Below the pieces are notes generated by a model, which saw only the letters and a program-made list of their open reading frames with translations, made no database searches and was not told where the DNA came from. From Algoriphagus litoralis (lineage in GTDB: Bacteria; Bacteroidota; Bacteroidia; Cytophagales; Cyclobacteriaceae): DNA of 64,000 nt. This document shows, piece by piece, positions 33,237 through 42,410 of the stretch. The stretch is from contig NZ_QGOL01000016.1 in assembly GCF_003259255.1 (NCBI RefSeq), positions 62,001 through 126,000 of the forward strand, given 5' to 3'. The position numbers and the translations under genes were made by a program. Numbering within the stretch: the first letter of the stretch is position 1; every line of letters begins with the position of its first letter.

Positions 33237-35900
33237 TTATTGTTTGAACTTAATTGTACTCAGATTAAATGTATTCCAGATCGAAACTTCACTCTCGGGG
33301 ATAAAGACCAGATACAAGTCTTGAAAATCGTTTAGCTGCTCCAGTTTGACATCAGTACTGAAATAGCCCCCTTCTGAATTATTTGGTCGATCGGTTTTGC
33401 TCAAGACCTTGGTTTCACCTATCAGCTTGCCATCCGGAGCTCCAACTCTTACCTCAAGTTTTCCTTTCACATTACCAGGATTCAAAGCCAAGTCGAGTGA
33501 TTTTATCCCAGTCAAATCCAGCTTTTCAAACTTAATCCATGCGCTGTTTTCAGTAAACTTCACAAATGAAATTTGAGCTCCATTGGCCTTGGCAACGCCC
33601 TGAAGTTCATTTGCACTTGATGCAGGAATAAGGCTATTCCTCAAGGTCAGCTGGGTGATTGATTTTTGGGGTGCGATTCCGTTTGCTCCCTGATCTTCGT
33701 ATCCAGCCTGAATGAGATAGTAGCCTTCCCGGTTTTGGGTTTTGTCAACATTGAATTTGCCCGAAAGCGGCAACTTAGTTCCACTGATATTGGGATCGGC
33801 AAGACTGAGGATGAAGTCTACCATTTTCTCCACTTGATCGGCCGCTAGCTGCGGATGTCCGGGCATGATTCGCTCTCCCCATACTCCTCCTCCACCATTG
33901 ATGATCCTGCCGGCCAGATAGGTTTTGGCATCTGGCTGATTTAGGTATTTCTGGGAGACAGCTGTATAATTTGGCCCCACAGATTCCTTTTCCATCGCAT
34001 GACAGGCCTTGCAACCAGCCTGGGTGATGTAGTTTTCTCCGGGGTGAATCTGCTCCTGCTGGTGTCCTATCTGAATTAAATCATAGCCACCTTGCAGGTA
34101 GTCAATACTAAAACTAATACGGGATGCATCCACTTCTCCATCTTCCAAATCACTCACGATGACTTGATACGAAACTGATTCGGGACCGAAATAGAAGCTT
34201 TTGTTCGCATTCCAATCAATCGCTACTTTCGGAGCTTCATTACCCACCTTGATCTCAAGAGATTTTGAAGCACTAGCACCGGATTTGTCTTTTGCCTCCA
34301 ACTTTACAGCATAGATACCCGGTTTATCAAAAGTCAATTGGGGGTTGGGATCGGATGATTTTTCTCCATTTCCGAAATCCCAAGAAAAGGTAAGCGAATC
34401 GTCTGCATCCAAGTCAGCAGTTCCATCCGATGAAAAATTAACCGTAAGAGGAGCTGCTCCAACCAACTTATCAGCAGAGACCTGCACAGTTGGCTTTCTA
34501 TTGCCCGGAGCAAATTCTATCCGGTAGATTCCCGAATCGTCATTCTGCGCACTCCAAAAGGTACCATATTCCAAAATGTAAAGTGATCCATCCTTGGCAA
34601 ACTGCATATCCACCGGCTTATCAAAAACGGTGGAAGGCATGAATCGCTCCATGGTATCGTACTGGAAATCCTCGGTCAGCTTGACCATGAAAATCCAGTT
34701 TCTCATCCAATCATAAAAAATCGGCTTTCCGTCAAAGTAGCCAGGAAAACGAACCTCCGAGGCCTGATAATCTTCCCGGTAATAAATGGGGCCTGCCATC
34801 GCATTTCTGCCACCTGCTCCCAGCATCGGAAACTCTTCAGATTCGTCATAAGGATACCAAATCAGCGCTGGAGTCGCAGGCGGCAGGATTTCGATCCCGG
34901 TAGAATTGGGAGAGGTATTTTTTGGTGCTTTGGGATCAAATTCAAAAAGACTTTCCTGCTTCTCAAAATCATATTTCCAATAGGGCTTATTGTTACCCAC
35001 AAAGTACGGCCAGCCGAAAAATCCTGCTTTGGTGGCCATGTTGAATTCATCATGCCCTTTTGGTCCGCGCTGCAGACTATCGACAGAGGCATCCGGCCCC
35101 ACTTCACCCCAGAAGAGGTTTCCATTGCGTTGGTCTACCCCGATTCGGAAGGGGTTACGGTTGCCTTTGACATAGATTTCAGGACGCGTATTCGGCGTAC
35201 CAACTGGGAAGAGATTCCCTTCTGGAATAGTATAGGTCCCATCTGGCTGAGGCGTGATCCGAATGATGGAACCACGCAAATCGTTGGAATTTCCTGAAGT
35301 TTTTTGAGCATCGACATTGGCTGGTCGACCGGACCTTTCATCGATTGGATTGTAATTAGCTGATTCAAAGGGAGTCGTATCATCTCCCATGCTCAAGAAT
35401 AAATTGCCTTTTGAGTCGAACTCAAGCGAACCACCCGAGTGGCAGCATCCTCTGAAGATAGGTACCTCGAGCATGGTTTTCTCAGTGGATTTGTCCAAAA
35501 GTCCTTCGACCAACGTAAATCTAGAGAGCCGGTTGATCTCTGGAACAACACCGATCGGAGCGTAATAGAGATAGATCCATTGGTTTTCGGCAAAATTTGG
35601 GTCTTTGGCCAAACCTAGAAGACCGTCCTCACCATTTATATTGACTTCAAGCTGACCGATTTCTTCTATTGACCCTTGTTCTGCCAGATATTTTCGGAGT
35701 TTCCCTCCACGTTCGATAAAAAGTACGTCCAGATTGTCCAGGACCTCAAGTTCCATGGGTTCGTTGAGTTTTTCTACCAAGGTGATTTTGGTAAATCGGC
35801 TTTCATCAGGTCGGATGGAAGCAAAGGGATCTTCTTCTTTTTTGGCACAACTCCACAGAATCAAACAGAGGATTCCAAGTGCCTTAATTTCCTTGAACAT
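33237..35900 (-). CDS. PQQ-type sugar dehydrogenase fused to PKD, cytochrome c and C-terminal beta domain (887 aa)
   Basis: A lipoprotein signal (LCLILWSC, Cys18) precedes four modules. Residues about 35-460 are a glucose/sorbosone dehydrogenase-type beta-propeller (GLLGLAKDPNF, GNRNPFRIGVDQRNG, GPKGHDEFN). About 465-560 is a PKD domain (SSDGTADLDADDSLTFSWDFGNG). A class I cytochrome c follows, with heme motif CKACH (630-634) and a candidate distal Met in GERIMPGHP. The last ~170 residues are a beta domain like CBM6 (YYLIQAGYEDQG ... WIKFEKLDLTG). This layout suggests oxidation of a sugar at the cell surface with electron transfer to the fused heme. Such fusions are common in Bacteroidota; the substrate is unknown. 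Confidence 0.88.
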   Translation of the reverse strand: MFKEIKALGILCLILWSCAKKEEDPFASIRPDESRFTKITLVEKLNEPMELEVLDNLDVLFIERGGKLRKYLAEQGSIEEIGQLEVNINGEDGLLGLAKDPNFAENQWIYLYYAPIGVVPEINRLSRFTLVEGLLDKSTEKTMLEVPIFRGCCHSGGSLEFDSKGNLFLSMGDDTTPFESANYNPIDERSGRPANVDAQKTSGNSNDLRGSIIRITPQPDGTYTIPEGNLFPVGTPNTRPEIYVKGNRNPFRIGVDQRNGNLFWGEVGPDASVDSLQRGPKGHDEFNMATKAGFFGWPYFVGNNKPYWKYDFEKQESLFEFDPKAPKNTSPNSTGIEILPPATPALIWYPYDESEEFPMLGAGGRNAMAGPIYYREDYQASEVRFPGYFDGKPIFYDWMRNWIFMVKLTEDFQYDTMERFMPSTVFDKPVDMQFAKDGSLYILEYGTFWSAQNDDSGIYRIEFAPGNRKPTVQVSADKLVGAAPLTVNFSSDGTADLDADDSLTFSWDFGNGEKSSDPNPQLTFDKPGIYAVKLEAKDKSGASASKSLEIKVGNEAPKVAIDWNANKSFYFGPESVSYQVIVSDLEDGEVDASRISFSIDYLQGGYDLIQIGHQQEQIHPGENYITQAGCKACHAMEKESVGPNYTAVSQKYLNQPDAKTYLAGRIINGGGGVWGERIMPGHPQLAADQVEKMVDFILSLADPNISGTKLPLSGKFNVDKTQNREGYYLIQAGYEDQGANGIAPQKSITQLTLRNSLIPASSANELQGVAKANGAQISFVKFTENSAWIKFEKLDLTGIKSLDLALNPGNVKGKLEVRVGAPDGKLIGETKVLSKTDRPNNSEGGYFSTDVKLEQLNDFQDLYLVFIPESEVSIWNTFNLSTIKFKQ

Positions 35901-35986
35901 GAACGAAATAGGTTATTTTGGTCTGCTCAAGTTAAAGAAAACGGAGAAAACCAAAATGCCTTTTTATTTGAAAGCCTTGGAAGATT

Positions 35987-36589
35987 TTACTTGACTTTTT
36001 TGCCGGGGATCAGGAATGAAAGACCGAGTATCAACTGCTGGTTTTTGTAATCTTCCTTTCCCAGGACATTTTCAAAAGTGTATTTTCTTTCATTCAATTC
36101 CCGCTCAAACCGCAGGTCCAAACCTAAAGGACCGAGATTAACCCCCAGTCCCAGCTGGTACCCTAGACCAAAGGGATCTGTCTTCTCGAAATTTTCAGGA
36201 ATGGAAAAATTTTCTTCGAAGGTATAATGCAAAGACGGTCCAATAGAGAATCCGATTACCTGAAAAAAGCGCATTTTCACCAACACCGGAAGATCTACTT
36301 TCTGGAAATCTACAGTTCCAAGGTCAGTTTCAAATTTGGTTTTGGTATAAATCAATTCGGGACGCACTGCAATGTCATAACTGGATAACTGAAAAAATAT
36401 CCCCAAGTGGTAACCCATGTTTTCTCCGGGTTTGGTAAAAATCTGACCCGCATCTTTGAAGTATTTCCCGCTTGTATTGTAGTTTAATCCACCTTTAAAA
36501 CCAAAACCAGAACCCTGCTGAGCAAAGCTGAAGGAGGTAGCACTGAAAATAAACAAGATAATAAGCGGGAATTTTACTGAGCCTTTCAT
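35987..36589 (-). CDS. PorT-like outer-membrane beta-barrel protein (200 aa)
   Basis: The start is set at the ATG at 36589, which begins a proper signal peptide (MKGSVKFPLIILFIFSATSFSFAQ). A longer frame to 36688 adds an unrelated lead. The mature part is an eight-strand barrel of the PorT/OmpA-like type (GFGFKGGLNYNTSG, YHLGIFFQLSSYDIAVRPEL, VLVKMRFFQVIGFSIGPSLHY, GLGYQLGLGVNLGPLGLDLRFE) ending in LILGLSFLIPGKKVK. Many such barrels in this phylum have no known job. Confidence 0.85.
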   Translation of the reverse strand: MKGSVKFPLIILFIFSATSFSFAQQGSGFGFKGGLNYNTSGKYFKDAGQIFTKPGENMGYHLGIFFQLSSYDIAVRPELIYTKTKFETDLGTVDFQKVDLPVLVKMRFFQVIGFSIGPSLHYTFEENFSIPENFEKTDPFGLGYQLGLGVNLGPLGLDLRFERELNERKYTFENVLGKEDYKNQQLILGLSFLIPGKKVK

Positions 36590-36797
36590 AAGATCTAGAG
36601 TTATTTGGGTTTTGTCGAAATAGGATTCCAAAATGTAACCCAGCTGACAATCCAAACTTGCGTAAGAAGCGTAATTTGAGCAGGTCAATTTTAAGGGTTA
36701 TTAAGAACTCCAAGCGAACATAAGCCTTAACTTGTTTGTTTATGACTTAACAAAATGCTGACCAAACTTTGAATTAATACTGTAGAACTTACACTCA

Positions 36798-37910
36798 ATG
36801 CAAAACTTGCAATCCATACCCAATATGATGATCACACTGCTAATAAGCCTTTTGATGGCGTGCGGAAATACTGCCACCGAATCCTCGGTAGTTGAGACTG
36901 AGGTCTCCGAAGATCAAAATGAGAATGTTGTTTTTTCATCCAAAACGCAGCTCGCGACCTTTGCAGGAGGTTGTTTTTGGTGTGTTGAAGCTCCATTTGA
37001 GGATCTTGACGGGGTGATTTCAGTCATTTCAGGCTATGCCGGCGGCAAAGAAAAAAATCCGACTTACAGTGAAGTTTCTTCAGGAAAGACTTCGCATAAA
37101 GAGTCAGTTCAGATCACGTTTGACCCTGAAGTGATCAGCTATTCTGAGCTGGTAGATATTTTCTGGCAGACCTATGATCCTACCGATGTAGGGGGTTCAT
37201 TCTATGACCGAGGTTCCCAATATGAATCTGCTATTTTCTACCACGATGCAGAGCAAAAGAAAGTAGCAGAAGAATCTAAAGCCAGATTGGATAAGTCAGG
37301 AAGATTCAAGAAGCCTATCGCCACTCCGGTGATCAAATACACTAATTTCTATGCAGCTGAGGACTACCATCAGGATTACTACAAAAAGAACCCGACTGAA
37401 TACTACGCCTATAGAAATGGAAGCGGAAGAGATGCTTTCATCAAAGCACATTGGCCTGAGTTGAGTGCAAAAAAATACGAGGCGACTCCAAAAGCTGAGC
37501 TTAAGAAAACGCTTACTCCGCTGCAGTATGAGGTAACGATGGAAGATGCTACGGAATATGCATTCCAAAATGAATACAACGGAAATAAAGAGGATGGCAT
37601 TTATGTCTGCATTGTGTCTGGAGCGCCGCTGTTCAGCTCAAAAGATAAATACGAGTCTGGTTCAGGCTGGCCAAGTTTTACCAAACCTATCGATGCACGG
37701 GTAATTGACAAACCTATCGATAAAGAATTTGGAATGACTCGGGTAGAAGTCCGAAGCAAACTGGGGGGCAGTCATTTGGGGCACGTATTCTACGATGGTC
37801 CCGCTCCTACAAATCTTAGATATTGCATGAATTCGGCAGCCATGAAGTTTATTCCAAAAACTGAAATGGAAGCTGCCGGATATGGAGAATTTTTATGGTT
37901 GGTGGATTAA
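36798..37910 (+). CDS. msrAB: Peptide methionine sulfoxide reductase MsrA-MsrB fusion, lipoprotein (370 aa)
   Basis: The N-terminus carries a lipoprotein signal with lipobox LLMAC (Cys22); Met10 or Met11 are alternative starts. MsrA follows with GGCFWCVE (catalytic Cys59), the region [15 protein letters not shown] and [17 protein letters not shown]. MsrB occupies about residues 240-365, with [33 protein letters not shown] and catalytic Cys343 ([11 protein letters not shown]). The two zinc CxxC pairs of many MsrB proteins are absent, as is usual for fused forms. It repairs both S- and R-methionine sulfoxides in envelope proteins. It is followed by a terminator. Confidence 0.95.
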   Translation: MQNLQSIPNMMITLLISLLMACGNTATESSVVETEVSEDQNENVVFSSKTQLATFAGGCFWCVEAPFEDLDGVISVISGYAGGKEKNPTYSEVSSGKTSHKESVQITFDPEVISYSELVDIFWQTYDPTDVGGSFYDRGSQYESAIFYHDAEQKKVAEESKARLDKSGRFKKPIATPVIKYTNFYAAEDYHQDYYKKNPTEYYAYRNGSGRDAFIKAHWPELSAKKYEATPKAELKKTLTPLQYEVTMEDATEYAFQNEYNGNKEDGIYVCIVSGAPLFSSKDKYESGSGWPSFTKPIDARVIDKPIDKEFGMTRVEVRSKLGGSHLGHVFYDGPAPTNLRYCMNSAAMKFIPKTEMEAAGYGEFLWLVD

Positions 37911-37923
37911 TTAGTGCAAGAAG

Positions 37924-37953
37924 AGGCTACCAGATTGGTGGCCTTTTCTTTTT
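37924..37953 (+). terminator. Rho-independent terminator after msrAB
   Basis: A 9-bp stem with a T-G pair (37924-37932 with 37936-37944, loop GAT) is followed by TTTCTTTTTT. It lies about 15 nt after the msrAB stop codon. Confidence 0.75.
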
Positions 37954-37977
37954 TCAGGAAAAAAAGCATCCGCTACC

Positions 37978-38583
37978 CTAAAGCAATTTTCTAAAAGTCA
38001 GATTAATCCGGGGCCCCAAATTCCTTTTGGTTTTAGGAATCTGATGTTCCCAATAATGCTGACTTTCACCTGACATGATGAGTAAGCTGCCATGAGTGAG
38101 AGGAACTTGGACTTTTTGTTTTTTTGTCTCGTAGTGCCTCATCTGAAACATCCGAGTGGCCCCAAAAGTCACTGAAGCGATGGTTGGATTCCTTCCTAAA
38201 ACAGACTCGTTGTCTCGGTGCCATCCCATACTATCCTGCCCATTTCGATAAAAATTACAGAGTACATGGGTAAATTCGACTTCGGTGAAGTCTAAGAGCT
38301 TCCTTTTTATTTCCATTAATTCAGGAGTCCAAGGGAAAGGAGTCATCGAGATTCCGGAATAGCCATAGGGCTTGGTTTCATTTCCATACAAAGCCGTCAA
38401 TCGGGGCTGCATGACCATTTTGCCAAACATTCTGATAGGTTCTTCTTTCCAATGCAGACTTTTGCTCAAAAAATCGAAATAATGATCTGAAGCATTTTTG
38501 GAGAAAAATTCAGGATAAAAAATCGCCTCCCCCTGAAAAGGCAAGAGATTGGATTCATTTGAATTGAAAATCGACTGTTGCAT
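37978..38583 (-). CDS. AlkB-like 2-oxoglutarate/Fe(II) dioxygenase (201 aa)
   Basis: The protein has the ALKBH2/3-like pattern: RLTALYGNETKPYGYSG, then YRNGQDSMGWHRDNE with the iron ligands His and Asp in HxD, VTFGATRMFQMRH, LTHGSLLIMSGESQHYWEH with the second His, and RINLTFR, whose first Arg binds 2-oxoglutarate. Its length is normal for the compact bacterial type. Enzymes of this group reverse alkyl damage on DNA or RNA bases. It is convergent with msrAB across the terminator and is monocistronic. Confidence 0.9.
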   Translation of the reverse strand: MQQSIFNSNESNLLPFQGEAIFYPEFFSKNASDHYFDFLSKSLHWKEEPIRMFGKMVMQPRLTALYGNETKPYGYSGISMTPFPWTPELMEIKRKLLDFTEVEFTHVLCNFYRNGQDSMGWHRDNESVLGRNPTIASVTFGATRMFQMRHYETKKQKVQVPLTHGSLLIMSGESQHYWEHQIPKTKRNLGPRINLTFRKLL

Positions 38584-38750
38584 AGGACTAAGAACTAAAT
38601 AAAATTCAACAGGTTTATTTTTTTGCGGCGCTCATTTTTGAAATTGCAGCGCATTATATTTAGTCCAACAATTCAAGAACACGAAATCGAAACAGGTTAT
38701 TTTTCTTGTTTTGAAATTGACCAGATTACTTTAAAAAACGCTCAAAACTC

Positions 38751-39158
38751 ATGAAAAAATTTGCTTGGATCACCGGTTTGATATTGGTCTTAGTACTAGG
38801 GATCTTTTTTTGGTGGAAATTCTACTTTGTCTTTGGTGAAGGGGTCAAGGCCGGAAGCTTGAATTACTTTGTAAAAAAAGGTGTAGTCTTCAAAACTTGG
38901 GAAGGTAGAATGGTCCAGGAGGGTTTCCAAAGTCCAACCTCAGGAGCGCTACAGAGCAATGAATTTCGATTCAGCGTCACTGATCCGGAAGTAGCAGCAG
39001 TTTTGGAGCGCAATTCAGGCAAACACCTGGAACTGCGCTACCAAGAATACAATGGAATGCTACCCTGGAGAGGTACAAGTGTGTTTGTAGTCACCGAAGT
39101 GATCAACGCAAGTGAACCTGGAAAAGCTGATAGCTCAGCCCTACCCTACGACAAATAA
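38751..39158 (+). CDS. Membrane-anchored hypothetical protein (135 aa)
   Basis: I do not recognise a characterised family, although similar small proteins are widespread in Bacteroidota. One N-terminal membrane segment (about residues 5-26, rich in Leu, Val and Trp) is followed by a ~105-residue domain (GSLNYFVKKGVVFKTWEGRMVQ ... VAAVLERNSGKHLELRYQEY). It may be periplasmic, anchored to the inner membrane. It is convergent with the Dabb lipoprotein gene, with one stop codon directly against the other. Confidence 0.75.
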   Translation: MKKFAWITGLILVLVLGIFFWWKFYFVFGEGVKAGSLNYFVKKGVVFKTWEGRMVQEGFQSPTSGALQSNEFRFSVTDPEVAAVLERNSGKHLELRYQEYNGMLPWRGTSVFVVTEVINASEPGKADSSALPYDK

Positions 39159-39587
39159 TCAGGGTTTGGTCCAATAATCCACTACAGTCACCTTGTCCAA
39201 GTGTGGACCTACAATTCCTCCGAATGCTTTGTGGGCAGGATGGGGTAGGTAGGCATCCCGGTCAGCATCTGAGTGAAATGTCAGGGTGAATGCATGGGTT
39301 AGCCCTTGATTTAGTCCCTCTGGACTGGAGTTTGTTCCCCACTCAAAGCCTTTGATTTCTGAAATTTGTGAAGGCAAAGCTTTAAAAGCGTCAATTACTG
39401 CTTGCACTTCCTCTGGCTTGGAGCTTTCTTTAAATCCAAACAGGACGACATGGCGGAGTACGGAATCTGGCATAATTACTTCTTCTTGAATGGTTTCGGT
39501 TTCTGTTTCTTCAATTACTTCGGCTGATTTGGGCTGGCTACAGGACCAAATCAACGCAAGAAACAGCAGATAGCTGAGTTTTTTCAT
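39159..39587 (-). CDS. Dabb-domain (stress-responsive A/B barrel) lipoprotein (142 aa)
   Basis: A lipoprotein signal (LLFLALIWSC, Cys16) and an acidic linker lead to a Dabb domain: LRHVVLFGFKESSKPEEVQAV, then LPSQISEIKGFEWGTN, then TFHSDADRDAYLPHPAHKAF. The last stretch, with its HP-x-H pattern, is the most conserved part of the family. Dabb domains form dimeric ferredoxin-like barrels; some are enzymes, most are unassigned. Its start is 103 nt from the ldhA start on the other strand. Confidence 0.88.
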   Translation of the reverse strand: MKKLSYLLFLALIWSCSQPKSAEVIEETETETIQEEVIMPDSVLRHVVLFGFKESSKPEEVQAVIDAFKALPSQISEIKGFEWGTNSSPEGLNQGLTHAFTLTFHSDADRDAYLPHPAHKAFGGIVGPHLDKVTVVDYWTKP

Positions 39588-39690
39588 GGTTGTTTTTTTT
39601 CCGAAACTAGAAAGAATTCAGCTTTATTCTCAACTAAATTGGAGGAATAGCTTCATTTTTATCCAAGCTAAACTTCAAAAAGTTTCAACC

Positions 39691-40686
39691 ATGAAAATCG
39701 CATTTTTCAGTACTAAGTCATACGACCGCGAAAGCTTTGACCGATTTCTGTCAAAATCTGGACATGAAATCACCTATTTCGATTCGAAGTTGGACAAGCA
39801 TACTGTTCATTTAGCTGAGGGTCATGGAGCAGTTTGTTCATTTGTCAATGATCAAATAGATGCGGGAATTCTCAAAAAACTGGATCAGCTTGGAATAAAA
39901 TTAATAGCCCTGCGCTGTGCGGGATACAATCAGGTAGATCTGAAGGCAGCGGAAGAACTGGGGATCCCAATCGTCCGTGTACCAGCCTACAGTCCTGAGG
40001 CGGTGGCAGAGCATGCCTTTGCTTTGATTTTGACTTTGAGCAGAAAAACGCATAAGGCTTACAACAGAGTCCGGGAAAACAACTTTTCACTCGAAGGCCT
40101 TACAGGAATCAATATTCATGGCAAGACTGTAGGTGTGATCGGAACAGGAGCCATCGGAAGGGCCTTCTGTAGAATTGCCAAAGGCTTTGGGTGTAAGATT
40201 CTGGCTTTCGACATTTTTGAAAATGATGAGATGAAGGACTTGGGAGTGGAGTACCTCCCACTAAAGGAAGTTTTGGCAAAAAGTCACATCATTTCGCTGC
40301 ACTGTCCCTTGACTCCAGAGACAAAACACCTGATCAATACTGAGACGATTACCTATATGCAAAATGGAATCGCACTCATCAATACGAGCCGCGGCGCTCT
40401 GATCGAAACCAAATCAGTAATCAAAGCACTAAAAAAAGGGAAAATTGGATTTCTGGGAATCGATGTTTATGAACAGGAGGAGCATATCTTTTTCAAAAAT
40501 CTATCTGAAGAAATCATTCAGGATGAGCAGATCGCACGCTTGATGACTTTCCCGAATGTACTCATCACAGGGCATCAGGCTTTCCTCACCAAGGAAGCTT
40601 TAGAGCAAATCGCAAGCGTCACCCTATCGAATATCACCTCATTTGAAAAAGGGGAATCCCTGACCAACGAAATCAAAGCTTCCTGA
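39691..40686 (+). CDS. ldhA: D-lactate dehydrogenase, LdhA type (331 aa)
   Basis: The start is the ATG at 39691, which gives MKIAFFSTKSYD as in LdhA; the open frame further upstream is not conserved. Diagnostic parts are LIALRCAGYNQVDL, VPAYSPEAVAEHAFALIL, the Rossmann motif GVIGTGAIGRAF, SLHCPLTPET, NTSRGALIET with the catalytic Arg, and GHQAFLTKEAL with the catalytic His. The pattern is very close to enterobacterial LdhA. It reduces pyruvate to D-lactate with NADH in fermentation. It converges on cspA with a shared terminator between them. Confidence 0.93.
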   Translation: MKIAFFSTKSYDRESFDRFLSKSGHEITYFDSKLDKHTVHLAEGHGAVCSFVNDQIDAGILKKLDQLGIKLIALRCAGYNQVDLKAAEELGIPIVRVPAYSPEAVAEHAFALILTLSRKTHKAYNRVRENNFSLEGLTGINIHGKTVGVIGTGAIGRAFCRIAKGFGCKILAFDIFENDEMKDLGVEYLPLKEVLAKSHIISLHCPLTPETKHLINTETITYMQNGIALINTSRGALIETKSVIKALKKGKIGFLGIDVYEQEEHIFFKNLSEEIIQDEQIARLMTFPNVLITGHQAFLTKEALEQIASVTLSNITSFEKGESLTNEIKAS

Positions 40687-40690
40687 AAAG

Positions 40691-40722
40691 CAAAAAATCC
40701 CTACTGGAAAACCAGCAGGGAT
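40691..40722. terminator. Bidirectional terminator between ldhA and csp
   Basis: The stem ATCCCTACTGG/CCAGCAGGGAT (40697-40707 with 40712-40722, one mismatch, AAAA loop) has a T run on the minus strand (complement of 40692-40697) for csp and GTTTTA on the plus side for ldhA. A run of nine G follows at 40730-40738. Confidence 0.8.
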
Positions 40723-40747
40723 GTTTTATGGGGGGGGGTAGAGGTTA

Positions 40748-40942
40748 TTAACCTACAACTTTAACATTAACGGCATTGATGCCTTTTTTGCCCTGAACCA
40801 GGTCATACTTCACTTTGTCATTTTCACGGATCTCGTGAACCAAGCCACTGTGATGTACGAATACGTCTTCACTGTTGTCTGCTGGTGTGATGAATCCAAA
40901 GCCTTTGGTTGTGTTAAAGAATTTTACTGTTCCTTCATTCAT
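40748..40942 (-). CDS. Cold-shock protein, CspA family (64 aa)
   Basis: This is a canonical single cold-shock domain: MNEGTVKFFNTTKGFGFITP holds RNP1 (KGFGFI), and DVFVHHS is RNP2. It binds single-stranded RNA and DNA and melts RNA structure, mainly at low temperature. Its ATG overlaps the end of the small basic gene upstream in the 8-nt sequence ATGAATGA, so its translation is probably coupled to that gene. It is the last gene of the run desaturase, helicase, small protein, Csp. Confidence 0.95.
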   Translation of the reverse strand: MNEGTVKFFNTTKGFGFITPADNSEDVFVHHSGLVHEIRENDKVKYDLVQGKKGINAVNVKVVG

Positions 40943-41195
40943 GATTTCTGAAATTTTGATTTGATTTTACTCGGTTTTGATTTGATTGTGTTGAATTTGT
41001 TTTTTTAACAATTGGCGGCTCAGGAGGAGTATCGGAAAAGTTTCCAAACTCGTCGACGTAAGCGATCATGTTGTCGAGGCTTCCGTCTTTGGGCTGGTTC
41101 TTGCGGTCCAGCTTTTTCTCGAGTTTTTCTTTTTGTTTCCGCTTCTTAAGCTCTGCCTTTTGTTTTTTGATAAACGTGTTTTGATTTTTTGACAT
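40935..41195 (-). CDS. Small basic coiled protein upstream of csp (86 aa)
   Basis: The first ~35 residues are nearly all Lys, Arg, Glu and Gln (KKQKAELKKRKQKEKLEKKL), predicted helical and RNA-binding. They are followed by the conserved piece MIAYVDEFGNFSDTPPEPP. In many other Bacteroidota, the same two pieces form the N-terminal part of longer cold-shock-domain proteins. Here they stand as a separate ORF joined to csp by an 8-nt overlap. It starts 10 nt after the helicase stop. A role as RNA-binding partner of Csp and the helicase is inference. Confidence 0.8.
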   Translation of the reverse strand: MSKNQNTFIKKQKAELKKRKQKEKLEKKLDRKNQPKDGSLDNMIAYVDEFGNFSDTPPEPPIVKKTNSTQSNQNRVKSNQNFRNHE

Positions 41196-41205
41196 TAGCC
41201 AGTTT

Positions 41206-42399
41206 TTAGTTTACAAAAGTGATGGCGTGACCGACTTTGCCGGCCCGTCCAGTCCTGCCGATACGATGGATGTAAGCATCCATGGTCATCGGTAGCTGAT
41301 AATTGATCACGTGGGAGACATCAGCTACATCGATTCCTCTGGCAGCTACGTCAGTGGCTACCAGTACTCGGATATCCCCTTTTTTGAATTCTTCGATCAT
41401 TCTATTTCGAAAATTCTGGGATTTATCCCCATGAATCTGGCCAGCAGCTATACCGACCTGATTCAGCTTCTTTGCCAGCCTATCGGCCAGTCGTTTGGTT
41501 TCTGTGAAAAGGATTACTTTTTCCATTTCTGGGCTTTTCACCAGCCCTGCGAGAATATCAAATTTGTCAGCTCCTTCAGGCACTCTGATGGTTTGCTGTT
41601 CAATGTTTTCGTTAGTTCCACCGGCATTTTCCACTTTTACTTCAATTGGATTATGCAGTAGTGTAGAAATAAGTTGCTTTTGGTTGGGCTCGAGTGTTGC
41701 TGAGAATAGGAGTGTCTGATCTCGCTTTCCGATGAGATTCACCAGTTTTTTGACATCATTGACAAAACCCATATCCAGCATTCGGTCAAATTCGTCCAAC
41801 ACAAGTGTATTGACTTGATTCAGCTTCAGGAGCTTCCTGTCTGACAGATCCAACAATCTCCCCGGTGTGCCTACTACCACCTGAAGTTTGCGCTCCAGTT
41901 GTTTGTAATCCGAATTGATATTCGTTCCTCCGATGAAGGTGGCGGAATACAATTGAAGTCCGGCTGTGAGACTTTTGAACTCCTCTTCAATCTGAAGGGC
42001 AAGTTCCCGGGTCGGTGTCACTACCAATGCTGTATAATTCCTGGGATCCTTCAGTGCATGTTCAATGATGGGGATCAAGAACGCTGCTGTTTTGCCAGAC
42101 CCTGTTTTAGAAATTGCCATCATATCCCGTCCATCTAGAAGGGGCAAAATGGATTGTTCCTGAATGGTGGTGAGTGTTTCGTATCCTTTTTTCTGAATAT
42201 TAGCCAAAAGTCTGGCATTCAAGGGTAGATCTTCGAAAGACTTCTCTGTTCGAAAACCCGCCTGACCACTTGGCATTGCCTTTTTGACAAAAAGCCTAGG
42301 GTCCAGTGTGGATTCTTTTTTCTTTTTTACCTGCCGACGATCAATATTCCCGCCTCGGGGAGTAGTGGAAGGCGCGGTATTTTTTCTAGTATTATTCAT
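41206..42399 (-). CDS. DEAD-box RNA helicase (397 aa)
   Basis: The ATG at 42399 is preferred over a TTG five codons upstream. Motifs in order are Q motif (FEDLPLNARLLANIQKKGYE), motif I SKTGSGKT, Ia PTRELALQ, II DEFD (in place of DEAD), III SATLE, IV LFTETK, V TDVAARGIDV and VI YIHRIGRTGRAG. Only the helicase core is present, with a basic N-terminal tail and almost no C-terminal extension, unlike CsdA. Its place between a desaturase and cold-shock genes points to RNA unwinding in the cold. It starts 11 nt after the desaturase stop. Confidence 0.93.
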   Translation of the reverse strand: MNNTRKNTAPSTTPRGGNIDRRQVKKKKESTLDPRLFVKKAMPSGQAGFRTEKSFEDLPLNARLLANIQKKGYETLTTIQEQSILPLLDGRDMMAISKTGSGKTAAFLIPIIEHALKDPRNYTALVVTPTRELALQIEEEFKSLTAGLQLYSATFIGGTNINSDYKQLERKLQVVVGTPGRLLDLSDRKLLKLNQVNTLVLDEFDRMLDMGFVNDVKKLVNLIGKRDQTLLFSATLEPNQKQLISTLLHNPIEVKVENAGGTNENIEQQTIRVPEGADKFDILAGLVKSPEMEKVILFTETKRLADRLAKKLNQVGIAAGQIHGDKSQNFRNRMIEEFKKGDIRVLVATDVAARGIDVADVSHVINYQLPMTMDAYIHRIGRTGRAGKVGHAITFVN

Positions 42400-42410
42400 G
42401 GTTTTGGAAA

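Noticed and set aside
33031..33324. 97-codon plus-strand frame over the terminator at 33205-33230
   Set aside because: It runs through a perfect terminator hairpin and into the antisense of the sugar dehydrogenase gene.
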